Shown: positions 1 through 9,560, numbered from the stretch's first letter. The stretch is 64,000 nt of DNA from Trichococcus pasteurii (GCF_900112935.1 NZ_FONM01000010.1:59354-123353); one strand, 5' to 3'. The notes: generated by a model from the letters alone, not told the origin. Numbers and translations are program-made.

Positions 1-231
1 TTATAGTAACAAGTTCCTATAGACTGCAGTTCTATTGATTGCTCATTACTCAACTTGATATCTGAAGTATAGTTTCTGGCTAGCCAAATATCCAATCAAT
101 CATTTTTATCCGAATCATAGGTTTAACTTATGATGATAACGGATACAATTAACGATATTGGATATTTGTTTTTTTTCGCGCTTAACCGCCAACATTCTTT
201 AGCTCCATTTAGACATCATATGCATTTCCAC
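1..231. other. Left-edge intergenic DNA, no gene seen
   Basis: No open frame with a ribosome site is seen on either strand. The only structure is a 12-bp inverted repeat, CAAATATCCAAT at 85-96 and ATTGGATATTTG at 157-168, followed by a run of T at 169-176. The 60-base loop is long for a terminator, so its role is unclear. Confidence 0.5.
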
Positions 232-273
232 AAAGAAAAAAGAGCCGGGAACAATAGGTTCCTGGCTCTTTTC
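232..273. terminator. Bidirectional hairpin terminator
   Basis: Arms AGAGCCGGGAAC (241-252) and GTTCCTGGCTCT (258-269) pair with one G-T wobble around a 5-base loop. An A-rich run lies on the left and TTTT on the right, so it can stop transcription in both directions. It lies about 150 bases beyond the end of the repair methyltransferase gene and may serve that gene. Confidence 0.75.
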
Positions 274-276
274 TGA

Positions 277-424
277 ATTTTCAGATTAGTTTCTGCTGGA
301 TTTCATTTCAATTTATTACTATATGGCGACGTTTTCCCTTTACCTTTACGACAGCATGGATGCCCATTTATCATCCTCTTATTGAGAATATTCATCATAA
401 TTGAGAATCCCTTCTCCCAATGAT
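277..424. other. Short intergenic stretch, no supported gene
   Basis: This stretch separates the hairpin at 241-269 from the stop of the repair methyltransferase. A 31-codon minus-strand frame starts at 398 behind a GGGAGAAGGG purine run, but it resembles no family that I recognise and is not called as a gene. Confidence 0.4.
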
Positions 425-958
425 TCAGATATCCGCTTTGATCAAACCTTTCTCGATTGCAACCTTTGTCTCATGATTCAGCAAATATTCCTTCAGATGC
501 AACCCGCCGGCATAGCCAACCAGTTTGCCGTTCGTGCCGATGACGCGGTGGCAAGGGGTGATGATCGAGATTGGGTTGCGGTTGTTTGCCATGCCGATTG
601 CGCGGACGCCTTTCGGATTTTCGACAGCGATGGCTATTTCCTTGTAGCTACGCGTCTCGCCGTAAGGAATTTGGCGCAAAGCTTCCCACACTTTCAATTG
701 GAAAGGCGTACCGGCTGCATCCAAAGGCAGCTCGAATTCCTGACGCTCACCATTGAAATATTGCTGCAATTGGCGTTCCCCTTCAAGCAACAAAGGTGTG
801 TCCGCCTCCAACATTTCTCCAGCCGCGATTTCCTTTTCGATCCGCGGATCCAATTCCATTGCAACATGCTCCAGAAACGTGATGCCCTTGCCGTTTTCGG
901 CCAGCAAGTACTTCCCGAGCGGCGTTTGGATATATTTATATGCTTTCATACTGTTCAT
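425..958 (-). CDS. ogt: Methylated-DNA--protein-cysteine methyltransferase (Ogt type)
   Basis: A suicide repair enzyme that moves the alkyl group from O6-alkylguanine in DNA onto its own cysteine. The family active-site motif PCHR is at about residue 135 of 177, followed by the usual G.GG..LK.YLL tail, and the length fits single-domain Ogt proteins. The frame stays open to 1042, but that extension lies antisense to the promoter of the divergent gene and has no ribosome site. AAAGGA precedes two closely spaced ATGs at 958 and 949; either could be the start. The gene stands alone and diverges from the C-S lyase gene. Confidence 0.9.
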   Translation of the reverse strand: MNSMKAYKYIQTPLGKYLLAENGKGITFLEHVAMELDPRIEKEIAAGEMLEADTPLLLEGERQLQQYFNGERQEFELPLDAAGTPFQLKVWEALRQIPYGETRSYKEIAIAVENPKGVRAIGMANNRNPISIITPCHRVIGTNGKLVGYAGGLHLKEYLLNHETKVAIEKGLIKADI

Positions 959-1035
959 CAGTCCTTTTTTTGTAATCACAAAATCTCTCTGCTCCATTAT
1001 ACACAGCGGTGGCGGCAACAGGAAGCATTCTCCAT

Positions 1036-1064
1036 TTGTCATTCCCTCGCCAGGCCCTTATACT
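1036..1064 (+). promoter_or_regulatory. Housekeeping promoter of the PatB-type lyase
   Basis: TTGTCA (1036-1041), 17 bases, TATACT (1059-1064). It lies about 50 bases before the TTG start at 1116 and near consensus for the main sigma factor. A small TGTATACA palindrome follows the -10 box. Confidence 0.7.
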
Positions 1065-1115
1065 GGTGTTGTATACACACATCATTTCATCATCTACAGA
1101 AAAGAGTGGATTGTA

Positions 1116-2285
1116 TTGCGTACATTTGATAACCCATTGAACAGGCGCGGGAACGGATCAAAAAAATGGGACAAGGATTATATCCAGCGGCGTTTCAGAA
1201 CAGCGCGCGAGGACGTCTATCCCCTTTTCATCGCCGATATGGATTTCCGTCAGGACGCGGCGGTGCTGCAGGCTTTCCATGCGTTCGTCGAGACCGGGGA
1301 CTTCGGTTATTTCGATGTGCCGGACAGCTTCTACGACACGATCCAAGCCTGGTACCGGGACAAGCTGAAGACACCGATCGAAAAGGAATGGCTCGTTCCG
1401 GCGAACGGGACCATCGCTTCCATGCATTTCGCGGCCGACCTTGTCAGCAAAGGCCAGCCGATCATGATGCTGACGCCGGTCTACGGCGTCTTTAAGGATA
1501 TCGCGACGAATTTCGGCGGGATGGTGACCGTTCCGCTGCTGGAGGCGGATGACGCCTACCGGATCGACACCAAGCGGATGGAACAGGAAATCGTGTCTCA
1601 ATCTGTCGGGACACTGCTTTTCTGCAATCCGCATAATCCTTCCGGCCGGATCTGGTCCTATGAAGAGTTGCAGGAAGTCGTCCGAATCTGCAAAGAGCAC
1701 GGCGTCATAATCCTTTCCGATGAAATCCATGGCGAACTGAACCTCACGGAGAAACCGTTCATTTCGCTGATTTCGTTCATGGATGAATACGAAGACATCA
1801 TCGTGGCCAGTTCGCCGAACAAAACCTTCAACTTGTCGGGATTGACGGCCTCCTACGTGATCATCCGGAATCCCGAGTTGCGGCAAGCCTACCAGCACGA
1901 ATTGGCCCGCTTCCACATAACCATCAATCGCGCCGGCATGGCCTTCATTTCTGCAGCCTATGAACATGGGGGCGATTGGCATAACGATTTGATTGCCTAC
2001 TTGAAGGGAAATATGGCTCTGATGGAAGAACAGTTGGCCGGTTTGGACCTGGAATGGATGCAGCCAGATTCAGGCTTTCTGGTCTGGATCCGTTTGAACA
2101 AAGTCACAGATGTCGACCGGTTCGTCCTGGAATTGGCGCAGCAAACGGGTGTCCTTGTGGAGACCGGAAGCCGCTTCGTGGCGGATTATGGGAACCATAT
2201 CCGTTTGAATTGCGCCACCAGCCGCGGATTCCTCGGGGAGGCTCTCGATAAGTTCCGGGATTTCTATCAGCACTACACAAACTGA
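1116..2285 (+). CDS. patB: PLP-dependent C-S lyase, PatB/MalY type
   Basis: A fold-type I aminotransferase relative that normally cleaves cystathionine or cysteine-S conjugates to pyruvate, ammonia and a thiol. The 389-residue product has the typical start (FDNPLNRRGNGSKKWD), the CNPHNPSGR region, SDEIHGEL with its cofactor-binding Asp, and the Schiff-base lysine in SSPNKTFNLSG at residue 236. The chosen start is TTG, 5 bases after GAGTGGA; the frame is open further upstream, but that part crosses the promoter. It is a single-gene unit ended by a strong hairpin. MalY-like regulatory or aminotransferase roles cannot be excluded. Confidence 0.88.
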   Translation: MRTFDNPLNRRGNGSKKWDKDYIQRRFRTAREDVYPLFIADMDFRQDAAVLQAFHAFVETGDFGYFDVPDSFYDTIQAWYRDKLKTPIEKEWLVPANGTIASMHFAADLVSKGQPIMMLTPVYGVFKDIATNFGGMVTVPLLEADDAYRIDTKRMEQEIVSQSVGTLLFCNPHNPSGRIWSYEELQEVVRICKEHGVIILSDEIHGELNLTEKPFISLISFMDEYEDIIVASSPNKTFNLSGLTASYVIIRNPELRQAYQHELARFHITINRAGMAFISAAYEHGGDWHNDLIAYLKGNMALMEEQLAGLDLEWMQPDSGFLVWIRLNKVTDVDRFVLELAQQTGVLVETGSRFVADYGNHIRLNCATSRGFLGEALDKFRDFYQHYTN

Positions 2286-2293
2286 ATGTTTTG

Positions 2294-2360
2294 ACGCACG
2301 CAAGCGCGCGGGGAAATCTCCCTGGAACGCTTGCGTGCGTTTCTTTATTTTCGGATCAAC
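2294..2360 (+). terminator. Terminator of the PatB-type gene
   Basis: Perfect 13-bp arms ACGCACGCAAGCG (2294-2306) and CGCTTGCGTGCGT (2338-2350), followed by TTCTTTATTTT. It begins 9 bases after the stop codon. Confidence 0.9.
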
Positions 2361-2580
2361 CGCTGTCTTCCGGGGATCGGCTGATTTGTCTTTTCCTCTG
2401 GTGAGCGCAGGCTTCACCGGAGTTCGCCCCGCATTCCGAGCGCTCTCCTCCGGGGAGACGGGCTTCCCCGGAGGTGGGGACAATTTTTTGAGTGCTCCTC
2501 CGGGCAGCGGCCCCTAGTCGGAGCTGAAGCCCCTCCCGGACGCCGTCCTCCGACGAGCGAAGCACGCCGCAAACATTTCT
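2361..2580. repeat. GC-rich hairpin island in intergenic DNA
   Basis: About 220 bases are clearly richer in G and C than the surroundings and are built of repeated CTCCGG/CCGGAG motifs. The best hairpin has perfect 10-bp arms CCTCCGGGGA (2447-2456) and TCCCCGGAGG (2465-2474) around 8 bases. Short open frames on both strands have no ribosome sites and are taken as chance. It may be a dispersed intergenic repeat or the end of a lost gene. Confidence 0.5.
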
Positions 2581-2696
2581 TATGAAATTATTTCAAGCAT
2601 CTTCATGATTTCTTCACACGCGCGCTCTATAGTAGGTTCACAACATTCCTGTTTGGTATGAATCTTTACGATTTACTTAAGAGTAAGTTGAACCGC

Positions 2697-2745
2697 TTGC
2701 ACGAATAATGTTTTTGAACTAGAATAGTTTTACATCACAACTATT
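2697..2745 (+). promoter_or_regulatory. Promoter and possible MarR operator of the marR-ftsH unit
   Basis: TTGCAC (2697-2702), 17 bases, TAGAAT (2720-2725). An inverted repeat, AATAGTT (2723-2729) and AACTATT (2739-2745), starts inside the -10 box and would block it if bound. Autoregulation by the following MarR protein is inferred from position only. Confidence 0.65.
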
Positions 2746-2770
2746 ATCCGGCAAAGGAGCGGATTTCAAA

Positions 2771-3226
2771 ATGAAAATTGATTTTTTAAAAAAAGAGATC
2801 TGGGATCTGATGCGGACCATCCAAGTTTCCAAGGATACCGTGACGTGCCCGGTCGCTAAAGACTATTGCATCACCCCGCTGCAATTGCGGATTTTGATGG
2901 AAATCAAGCTGAGCGAAGATCTGTCACTCAACCGTTTGGCGAAAGTGATGGATATGAACAACGGCAACGTCTCCACCATCTGCAAAAAACTGGAACAGCA
3001 AGGTTATCTCACGCGGGAGCGGCGCGCGGACGACGAGCGTTTCATCACGCTGAAACTCACTCCGAATGGCCAAGCGATCCTTCAGAAAATGGAGCAGGAT
3101 ATCGAAAGCAAATACTGCTCGCTGATGGAAGGCGTATCCGAAGAGCGGCTTGAAAAAATTTCTGCCGGCATCAAGGAACTGCAGCTTCTGATAGAGGAAA
3201 TGAACGAACAACAACGAGAGGATTGA
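2771..3226 (+). CDS. MarR-family transcriptional regulator
   Basis: A 151-residue winged-helix protein. LSLNRLAKVMDMNNGNVSTICKKLEQQGYLTRERRADDERF is split over the recognition helix and the wing, with the Asp-Asp-Glu-Arg wing tip typical of MarR proteins. The long C-terminal helix would form the dimer. The ATG follows AAAGGAG by 11 bases. It ends 10 bases before ftsH in one transcript, so it probably controls protease dosage and its own expression. The CPVAKDYC segment near residues 23-30 holds two cysteines that could sense thiol stress or metals; that is speculation. Confidence 0.88.
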   Translation: MKIDFLKKEIWDLMRTIQVSKDTVTCPVAKDYCITPLQLRILMEIKLSEDLSLNRLAKVMDMNNGNVSTICKKLEQQGYLTRERRADDERFITLKLTPNGQAILQKMEQDIESKYCSLMEGVSEERLEKISAGIKELQLLIEEMNEQQRED

Positions 3227-3236
3227 ACAAACATAA

Positions 3237-5111
3237 ATGGCAGATGATAAAAATAAAAACAATCGAAAATGGAATCTGAATTTGAATAACGAAAACCCCG
3301 ATAAACGCAGAACGACAGCCTATTACTTGTTGATGGCATTGAGCGTCCTGATGTTTTTGAACTATTTCGTGTTGCCTAGCTACATGAACCGAAGCGTGGA
3401 GGAAGTGACCTACAGCACGTTCCTGAACCAGGTATCGGCGGGTGACGTATCCGAGGTCAAACTGGAGGATACCCAAATCACCTTCGTAGCGACTGATGAC
3501 GCGGGCGACAAACAAGTCTACATGACCGGCCTGATCGATGATCCGACACTCGTCACCCGCTTGGAAGAAGCCGATGTGACCTTCAGCAAGGACATCCCGA
3601 CTGAAGCCTCCCCGATCCTTTCCATCTTGGTTTCTTGGGTCTTACCGCTCCTGCTGTTCTGGGGATTGGGTAGCCTATTAGGCAAACAGATGGCGAAACG
3701 GATGGGCGGCGGAGCCAGTGGCGCCTTGTCATTCGGCAAGTCGAACGCCAAAGTCTACGTGAAGGCAGGCGATTCGAAAACATTCAAGGATGTCGCCGGA
3801 CAGGACGAAGCCAAAGAAGCACTCAGCGAAGTCGTCGATTACCTGCATCAACCGAAAAAATACCAGGATATCGGTGCCAAGAATCCGAAAGGCATCCTGC
3901 TTGTCGGACCTCCAGGAACTGGTAAAACCCTTTTGGCCCGCGCTGTCGCAGGCGAAGCCGATGTGCCGTTCTTCAGCATATCCGGTTCCGAATTCGTCGA
4001 AATGTTCGTCGGACGCGGCGCCGCCAAAGTCCGCGACCTCTTCAAGGAAGCCAACGAAAAAGCCCCATGTATCGTCTTCATCGACGAGATCGACACGATC
4101 GGTAAGAAACGCGATAACGGCGGCTACGGCGGGGGTAACGATGAGCGTGAGCAGACCTTGAACCAACTGCTGGCGGAAATGGACGGTTTCGAAGCCAATA
4201 AAGGCATCATCCTCCTGGCCGCCACCAACCGGCCGGAATCGCTTGACGCTGCCCTACTGCGCCCGGGTCGTTTTGACCGTCGCGTACCGGTCGAACTGCC
4301 GGACTTGGCAGGACGCGAAGCCATCCTGAAAGTGCATGCAACGAACTACAAGATGGATCCTTCCATCAACTACAATACGATTGCCCGCGCCACATCCGGT
4401 GCTTCCGGTGCCGAATTGGCGAACATCATCAACGAGGGTGGCCTGCGAGCAGTCCGTGAAGGCCGCAACGCCGTCACCCAAAGTGATTTGGAAGAGTCGG
4501 TGGAAACCGTCATCGCCGGTTACCAACGCAAGAACGCGGTCATTTCACCGAAAGAAAAGGAAATCGTATCTTACCATGAAATCGGTCATGCGCTGGTCGC
4601 AGCCAAACAGACGGAATCCGCGCCGGTCCACAAGATCACCATCATTCCGCGCACTTCCGGTGCTTTGGGCTACACGATGCAGATCGAAGAAGGCGAAAAA
4701 TCGCTGATGACGAAACAGGAACTGTTCAACAAAATCGTCACCTTGGCAGGTGGCCGCGCCGCCGAAGAGATCGTCTTCGGCAGCATCACGACCGGAGCCT
4801 CTAACGATATTGAGCAGATGACCCGGATGGCGCGCGCCATGATTACGCGCTATGGGATGAGCGACACGTTCGACATGATGCAGATCGAAACCCAGACGAA
4901 CAAATATTTGGGCGGCGACACTTCCATAAACGTCTCCGCCGGGATGGCCGAGCAGGTCGACCGCGAAGTATTGGACATCATCAAGCAGGCACATGAGAAA
5001 GCCATTGCCATATTGAACGAAAACAGCGAGAAGCTACATGAGCTTTCCCATTATCTGCTGGTCGAAGAGACCATCACTGGTGCTGAGTTCATGAAAATAT
5101 TAGGGGAATAA
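3237..5111 (+). CDS. ftsH: ATP-dependent zinc metalloprotease FtsH
   Basis: A membrane-bound AAA+ protease that extracts and degrades membrane and regulatory proteins. In order: a short cytoplasmic tail, a membrane helix near residues 29-49, a small extracytoplasmic domain, a second helix near 128-148, an AAA+ module with Walker A GPPGTGKT (224-231), Walker B FIDEID (281-286) and an arginine-finger region, then the M41 protease with zinc motif HEIGH (447-451). At 624 residues it lacks the long acidic tail of many FtsH proteins. It follows a MarR gene by 10 bases, not the usual tilS-hpt neighbourhood, which suggests an accessory paralogue. Confidence 0.95.
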   Translation: MADDKNKNNRKWNLNLNNENPDKRRTTAYYLLMALSVLMFLNYFVLPSYMNRSVEEVTYSTFLNQVSAGDVSEVKLEDTQITFVATDDAGDKQVYMTGLIDDPTLVTRLEEADVTFSKDIPTEASPILSILVSWVLPLLLFWGLGSLLGKQMAKRMGGGASGALSFGKSNAKVYVKAGDSKTFKDVAGQDEAKEALSEVVDYLHQPKKYQDIGAKNPKGILLVGPPGTGKTLLARAVAGEADVPFFSISGSEFVEMFVGRGAAKVRDLFKEANEKAPCIVFIDEIDTIGKKRDNGGYGGGNDEREQTLNQLLAEMDGFEANKGIILLAATNRPESLDAALLRPGRFDRRVPVELPDLAGREAILKVHATNYKMDPSINYNTIARATSGASGAELANIINEGGLRAVREGRNAVTQSDLEESVETVIAGYQRKNAVISPKEKEIVSYHEIGHALVAAKQTESAPVHKITIIPRTSGALGYTMQIEEGEKSLMTKQELFNKIVTLAGGRAAEEIVFGSITTGASNDIEQMTRMARAMITRYGMSDTFDMMQIETQTNKYLGGDTSINVSAGMAEQVDREVLDIIKQAHEKAIAILNENSEKLHELSHYLLVEETITGAEFMKILGE

Positions 5112-5129
5112 TGTCTTCAACTGATCCCT

Positions 5130-5183
5130 AACCACAAGAAACCGGGCTGCCCTCATTTGAGGGCAGCCCGGTTTCTTGTGGTT
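5130..5183. terminator. Strong bidirectional terminator after ftsH
   Basis: A perfect stem of about 25 bp: AACCACAAGAAACC and GGGCTGCCCTC in the left arm (5130-5154), matched by 5159-5183 around the loop ATTT. It stops ftsH transcripts and could also stop transcripts leaving the fructokinase gene on the other strand. Confidence 0.9.
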
Positions 5184-5393
5184 TGATGGATTGAATGTCT
5201 AATTATTTGTTTTTGGGTTCGAGTTCGTGTCGCGATTGCCCGTTAAAATGATTTTGATGGAGAATATTGAGGTTACTGTGGACAAATTCCTTATCAAGTC
5301 AATTTTGGCGGGTTTTCTGACTGAGATTCGAACTGATTTCCCTGCTGACATTGTTATTGCAGGTTATTTATGAACCTAAATTCAGTGCTGCAT
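5184..5393. other. Intergenic region, nothing recognised
   Basis: About 210 bases between the ftsH terminator and the end of the fructokinase gene. I see no open frame with a ribosome site, no clear promoter and no strong hairpin. Confidence 0.5.
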
Positions 5394-6350
5394 TTATTCC
5401 CCTTCCAAGCTCAACACTTCTTGCAGGGTCGGGATGGATTGCATGCCGCCTGGTCGCGTCGTCACCAATGCGGCCACACGGTTGGCGAACAGGCCCATCT
5501 CGCCTATTTCATCCAAACTACAGTCTTCCCAATCAGCCCTGTTAGCAATCTGATAGAGGAAAGCACCGATGAACGAATCGCCTGCCCCTGTCGTATCAAC
5601 CGCTTTGACGCTGATCCCTTCCACACTGGCCTTCTCGCCTTTGAAGTACAGGTCAGCTCCCTTGCTGCCTTTTGTAAAGATCAGCAATTTCGGCTCCGTC
5701 TTCAGCAATGCCGCAAGCCCATCAGCTTCCGAATCCATGCCTGTAATGAAGGCCAATTCGTCGTCGCTGATTTTCAGGATGTCGGCATACGGCAGGAATT
5801 GCTGGATCGTCTGCTTCAGCATTTCCGGATCCGGCCAGAGATTCAAGCGGACATTCGGATCAAAAACGATTGTCCCACCTGCCTGCTGCATTTTTTCCAG
5901 CGCCGCAAGATGCGCATACTTTACGGGTGCTTCGATCAGATCGACCGAGCAAAAATGCAGGATGTCTGCAGCCGTGAAAACAAGCTCATTCAGTTCTTCC
6001 TTGTCCAATAGCATATCCGCGCTGGGATTGCGGTAGAAACTGAATTCGCGCTCCCCATTTTCCTGGAGCGACACAAAAGCCAGCGCCGTGTTTGCCTCAG
6101 CGGTCCGGAACAGGTGACGGGTATCCACCTGATTCTGTTTGAGCACATCGGTCAGATAATCCCCGAAGGCATCCTGGCCCACTTTGCCGATGAAGCTCGC
6201 GTTCCCGCCCAGACGGCTGACAGTCACCGCGACATTCGCGGGCGCACCTCCCGGTTGTTTGGTGAAACCGTGGACCTCTTTCAAGGGCACCCCGATTTCA
6301 CTCGGGAAAAAATCAATCAGTATTTCTCCAATAGTATAAACTCTCCGCAT
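5394..6350 (-). CDS. scrK: Fructokinase, PfkB family
   Basis: Phosphorylates free fructose, the expected product of the adjacent GH32 enzyme, to fructose-6-phosphate. The 318-residue product carries the N-terminal sugar-binding GGAPANVAVTVSRLGG signature and the C-terminal catalytic DTTGAGDSFIGAFL signature with the base Asp. The ATG at 6350 sits behind AGGAGACGTT; the longer frame to 6398 has no ribosome site. It is the last gene of the sugar operon, 54 bases after the hydrolase. Another PfkB sugar specificity is possible, but the context favours fructose. Confidence 0.88.
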   Translation of the reverse strand: MRRVYTIGEILIDFFPSEIGVPLKEVHGFTKQPGGAPANVAVTVSRLGGNASFIGKVGQDAFGDYLTDVLKQNQVDTRHLFRTAEANTALAFVSLQENGEREFSFYRNPSADMLLDKEELNELVFTAADILHFCSVDLIEAPVKYAHLAALEKMQQAGGTIVFDPNVRLNLWPDPEMLKQTIQQFLPYADILKISDDELAFITGMDSEADGLAALLKTEPKLLIFTKGSKGADLYFKGEKASVEGISVKAVDTTGAGDSFIGAFLYQIANRADWEDCSLDEIGEMGLFANRVAALVTTRPGGMQSIPTLQEVLSLEGE

Positions 6351-6404
6351 AACGTCTCCTTCATTCCTAAAATATTTGTCCGGCACAGCTAACTGCACAC
6401 CCGA

Positions 6405-7904
6405 TTAAATGAAGGGCGTAAAAGTTGCTTCCTCAAATACCGCTTTGCCGCTGCACTCAAAGGAGATGCCCGTCGCTGTCTCGGTTGGATATACGTTTGT
6501 GGTCATGACCGCTTCGCCGTTTTTCTCAAACACTTCAACCGACGAACTGTCCAGGTAAATGGCGAGTTCAAGATAATCGCTCTTTCCGGACAATGCTACT
6601 TTCCGGCTGACAGGAGGGTGTGCTTCCTCCCCCTTCAGTTCGATGCCGCTAGCGGATCGGTCGATACTCAATTCATTCTTTGCTTTGTCGAAGGACACTA
6701 CTGTTCTTTCGTTCTCGTTCTCACGGAGATGGATGGACAGTTTTTCCAATTCGGACGTGTCCACTTTCAGCGTCAGCAATCCGCAATCCCCTGCGATACC
6801 AGGGATTGTTTCTTTGGCATCTGCCATCGTGAGCACCGGGCTGATTTCTCCCTGATTGTCACTGTTCGCTACGATGCCGATCGGATATTGCTTCAACTTG
6901 CCATCTTCCCATTTCAGCTCTCTCGGGATCGTCATCGATCCTGTCCAGCCGTGGCCCAGCTCATCTGTAGGGAAATTTCTTCCCCACATCTGCATCCAAC
7001 CGATGCAGATCCTTCTGCCTTTGTCGTCCTCAAGGCTTTGGGGAGCATAGTAATCCAAACCGTGATCTAACTCTTGATAACTTTCCGGGTGGAACTGTTT
7101 CGTCGCCCAATCCACCTCGCCGACAGCCAATACTGACGCATTCAGATTCTGATAATCATCCCCATCCTGCGGCCATTGCATCGGCGAGAAGATCAGGCAA
7201 TCTTTCCCATCCAAGCGGAAGAAATCCGGGCATTCCCACATGACCCCTTGTTGCTTGTTCCCCTTCAGGAAGACGGAGGCAAACTCCCATTCCACCAAGT
7301 CAGCAGATTGGTAAAGCAAAATCTGCCCTGTCTCGTCGCCAGCTTTGGAGGCGACTACCGTATAGTACATGCCTTCGTGTTCAAAAACTTTCGGATCCCG
7401 GAAATCAATCTGGGAAGCATCTGCCGGTAAAGCCGCAACCGGGATGACCGGATTTTGCTGCACTTTCTCGAAGTGCAGACCATCCTCCGACACCGCCAGG
7501 CACTGCACCTGGTGATGGACGCCTTCTTCATTGGCTTCGGTCACACCTGTATAAAGCAGATATAGTTTTCCGTCCCGCTCGATGGCGCTTCCTGAGAAAC
7601 AACCGGACCGGTCATACGCTTGATCCGGCGCCAAGGCCACAGGCAAGTCTTCCCAATGGATCAAGTCAGTCGACTTCATGTGGCCCCAATGCATAGGGCC
7701 CCATTTCGCATCATACGGGTGGAATTGATAAAACAGGTGGTACGCCCCTTGGAACTGGACGAAGCCGTTCGGATCGTTCATCCAGCCCACTGGCGGTGAT
7801 GCATGGTAGTGATTCCGGTAAAGAGGATTCACTGACCCTTTATTTTCTGCTATGTATCGGTTGGCCCTCTCTATTGAATAGGCTGTTTGACTTTGGATGC
7901 TCAC
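6405..7904 (-). CDS. GH32 beta-fructosidase (sucrose or fructo-oligosaccharide hydrolase)
   Basis: Cleaves fructose from sucrose or short fructans inside the cell: there is no signal peptide, so the substrate must be imported first. GH32 motifs are clear: WMNDPNG with the nucleophile Asp, FSGSA, RDPKV, and ECPDFF with the acid/base Glu, followed by a C-terminal beta-sandwich domain. I place the start at GTG 7904, 6 bases after GAGG; an ATG at 7916 in frame lacks a ribosome site. The ABC import genes upstream suggest the unphosphorylated disaccharide is the substrate, as in the pneumococcal sus locus, rather than sucrose-6-phosphate. Confidence 0.9.
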   Translation of the reverse strand: MSIQSQTAYSIERANRYIAENKGSVNPLYRNHYHASPPVGWMNDPNGFVQFQGAYHLFYQFHPYDAKWGPMHWGHMKSTDLIHWEDLPVALAPDQAYDRSGCFSGSAIERDGKLYLLYTGVTEANEEGVHHQVQCLAVSEDGLHFEKVQQNPVIPVAALPADASQIDFRDPKVFEHEGMYYTVVASKAGDETGQILLYQSADLVEWEFASVFLKGNKQQGVMWECPDFFRLDGKDCLIFSPMQWPQDGDDYQNLNASVLAVGEVDWATKQFHPESYQELDHGLDYYAPQSLEDDKGRRICIGWMQMWGRNFPTDELGHGWTGSMTIPRELKWEDGKLKQYPIGIVANSDNQGEISPVLTMADAKETIPGIAGDCGLLTLKVDTSELEKLSIHLRENENERTVVSFDKAKNELSIDRSASGIELKGEEAHPPVSRKVALSGKSDYLELAIYLDSSSVEVFEKNGEAVMTTNVYPTETATGISFECSGKAVFEEATFTPFI

Positions 7905-7946
7905 GCTACCCCTCATTTCTTGGATTTGATTTTATTTTCTTTATGG

Positions 7947-9560
7947 TTATTTATTGTTTGATAGGTATGTATCATAAGCATCTTGTTTGATTTGCATCCA
8001 TTCTTCCAGTCCCAAACGGTTCAGCTCTTCTACATAGGCATCCCATTCTTCGGCAATTTTGCCGTTAGCGATCCATTCTGCACGTTTTCTGTTGACGAAC
8101 GGCATCAAATCCGCTTCGATTTGAGCGATCCGGTCTGCTTGTTCCAATGACAAGAATACGCGTGGATAATTGAATTGATTATGAACATCTGCTAAGTAAG
8201 TGTCTTTGAAGATATCCAAACGCCATTTTGCATCATCAGGCATTGTCGTCACAGTTCCGTAGTATTCATCCAAGATTGCCAAAGGTCCGCCAGCTTCTGT
8301 TTTTTGGCGCAATTCGCCTGGTGCAGTGCCTTCCAACGGCAGATGCTTCAACGAATTGGTAGCTTCTACATATTCAAAGATATTTTGCTGCGTCTCATCT
8401 CCGTATGTGCCCCAGTTGTTCTGCACAGATTGGATAGGCACGTACATTTGATCAGCCCATTTGGCAGTCAATTCCAGGTTTTTGTTGGCGCTTGTGATTA
8501 CGAAACGGTCACGGCTGAATCCGAAGCCGTTCGTACGCGTAACATGTTTTTCTCCGCTCGGACCAGCCAGTGCAGGAAGCGGCTCGTAGGAATCATTCGC
8601 TCCCGAAACGTTGGCTTTATCCCATGAGAAATACACGCCGAACAGTTGCTCTTTCCCTTTCGCTACGTAGGCATTCCAATCCTGTTCAAAAGCTTCCACA
8701 TCAATCAGGTTTTTGTTGTACAGTTCGTTGAAATAAGTGACGCCATTTTTGAATTCTTCGTTGTCGGCAGTAAAGTCGATTGTGCCGTCATCATTGACTA
8801 CCAAGTGATCATCGTTGTCACCGATGCCAAATGCGCCGAAGAGGAACTTCATGTCTTCATTTCCGCCATCGTTGATGAAGGACATAGGGATTTCATCCGC
8901 TTTGCCATTGCCGTTCGGGTCTTGGGTTTTGAATGCTTCCAATACAACCATCAATTCTTCCGTTGTTTGCGGCATCTCCAAGCCCAATGTTTCCAACCAA
9001 TCCACATTGATCCACGGAATATCATTTACGGTATGGATGGACTCTTTATCCTGACCCAATTCTTCGATCCATGGCAGGGAGTAGATATGGCCGTCCGGCG
9101 CTGTGACCATGGCCAAATATTCCGGATTTTCGTCCAATACTTTTTTGAAGTTCGGCATATGTTCATTGATCAGGTCTTCCAAGGGAATGATGATGCCGTC
9201 TTCCGCCCAGGAAAGCAGATCATAGTCGCTGGCGCCAGCATTCCACATGGCATCAGGCAAGTCGCCGCTGGAAATGTCCAGATTCCGTTTTTCAATGTAG
9301 TCCGAAGAATAGTTTTTCCATTCGACTTGCACGCCCGATTGCTCCTGCAAACGCTGGAAGATCAACTTCTCATTCGGATCAGCCGGTGCCAATGGCGAAC
9401 TGGAAGTGGACATCTTCAAGGTCACTTCTTCCTTCAAAGGGAACGATACATTGGTCAATTCGTAATCGGGGGAAGAGGCCCCGCCGGAAGAACCGCATGC
9501 TGCTAAAGTCAAAACTGTTGCTGTGGATAATAGTGCTGTGCCAAGGTATTTTACTCTCAT
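7947..9560 (-). CDS. Sugar ABC transporter substrate-binding lipoprotein
   Basis: A 537-residue extracellular solute-binding protein. The signal peptide ends in the lipobox LAAC with the lipidated Cys at residue 22, then a Gly-Ser-rich linker. Its size and composition match the large binding proteins (YtcQ/LplA and SusX type) that pair with two LplB/LplC-like permeases and have no ATPase gene of their own. It follows the permease genes by 46 bases and precedes the GH32 gene, so the ligand is likely sucrose or fructo-oligosaccharide. The segment DPNGNGKADEIP resembles a calcium-binding loop. Confidence 0.9.
   Translation of the reverse strand: MRVKYLGTALLSTATVLTLAACGSSGGASSPDYELTNVSFPLKEEVTLKMSTSSSPLAPADPNEKLIFQRLQEQSGVQVEWKNYSSDYIEKRNLDISSGDLPDAMWNAGASDYDLLSWAEDGIIIPLEDLINEHMPNFKKVLDENPEYLAMVTAPDGHIYSLPWIEELGQDKESIHTVNDIPWINVDWLETLGLEMPQTTEELMVVLEAFKTQDPNGNGKADEIPMSFINDGGNEDMKFLFGAFGIGDNDDHLVVNDDGTIDFTADNEEFKNGVTYFNELYNKNLIDVEAFEQDWNAYVAKGKEQLFGVYFSWDKANVSGANDSYEPLPALAGPSGEKHVTRTNGFGFSRDRFVITSANKNLELTAKWADQMYVPIQSVQNNWGTYGDETQQNIFEYVEATNSLKHLPLEGTAPGELRQKTEAGGPLAILDEYYGTVTTMPDDAKWRLDIFKDTYLADVHNQFNYPRVFLSLEQADRIAQIEADLMPFVNRKRAEWIANGKIAEEWDAYVEELNRLGLEEWMQIKQDAYDTYLSNNK

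Noticed and set aside
305..398. A 31-codon minus-strand frame after the repair methyltransferase gene
   Set aside because: A purine-rich site precedes it, but the sequence matches no family and the base pattern gives no sign of coding.
753..1115. Long N-terminal extension of the PatB-type protein
   Set aside because: It crosses the divergent gene's start and a good promoter; the family length fits the TTG start at 1116.
8646..9506. A 286-codon plus-strand frame opposite the sugar-binding lipoprotein
   Set aside because: It is antisense to a clear lipoprotein gene, has no ribosome site and its sequence looks like a translated complement.
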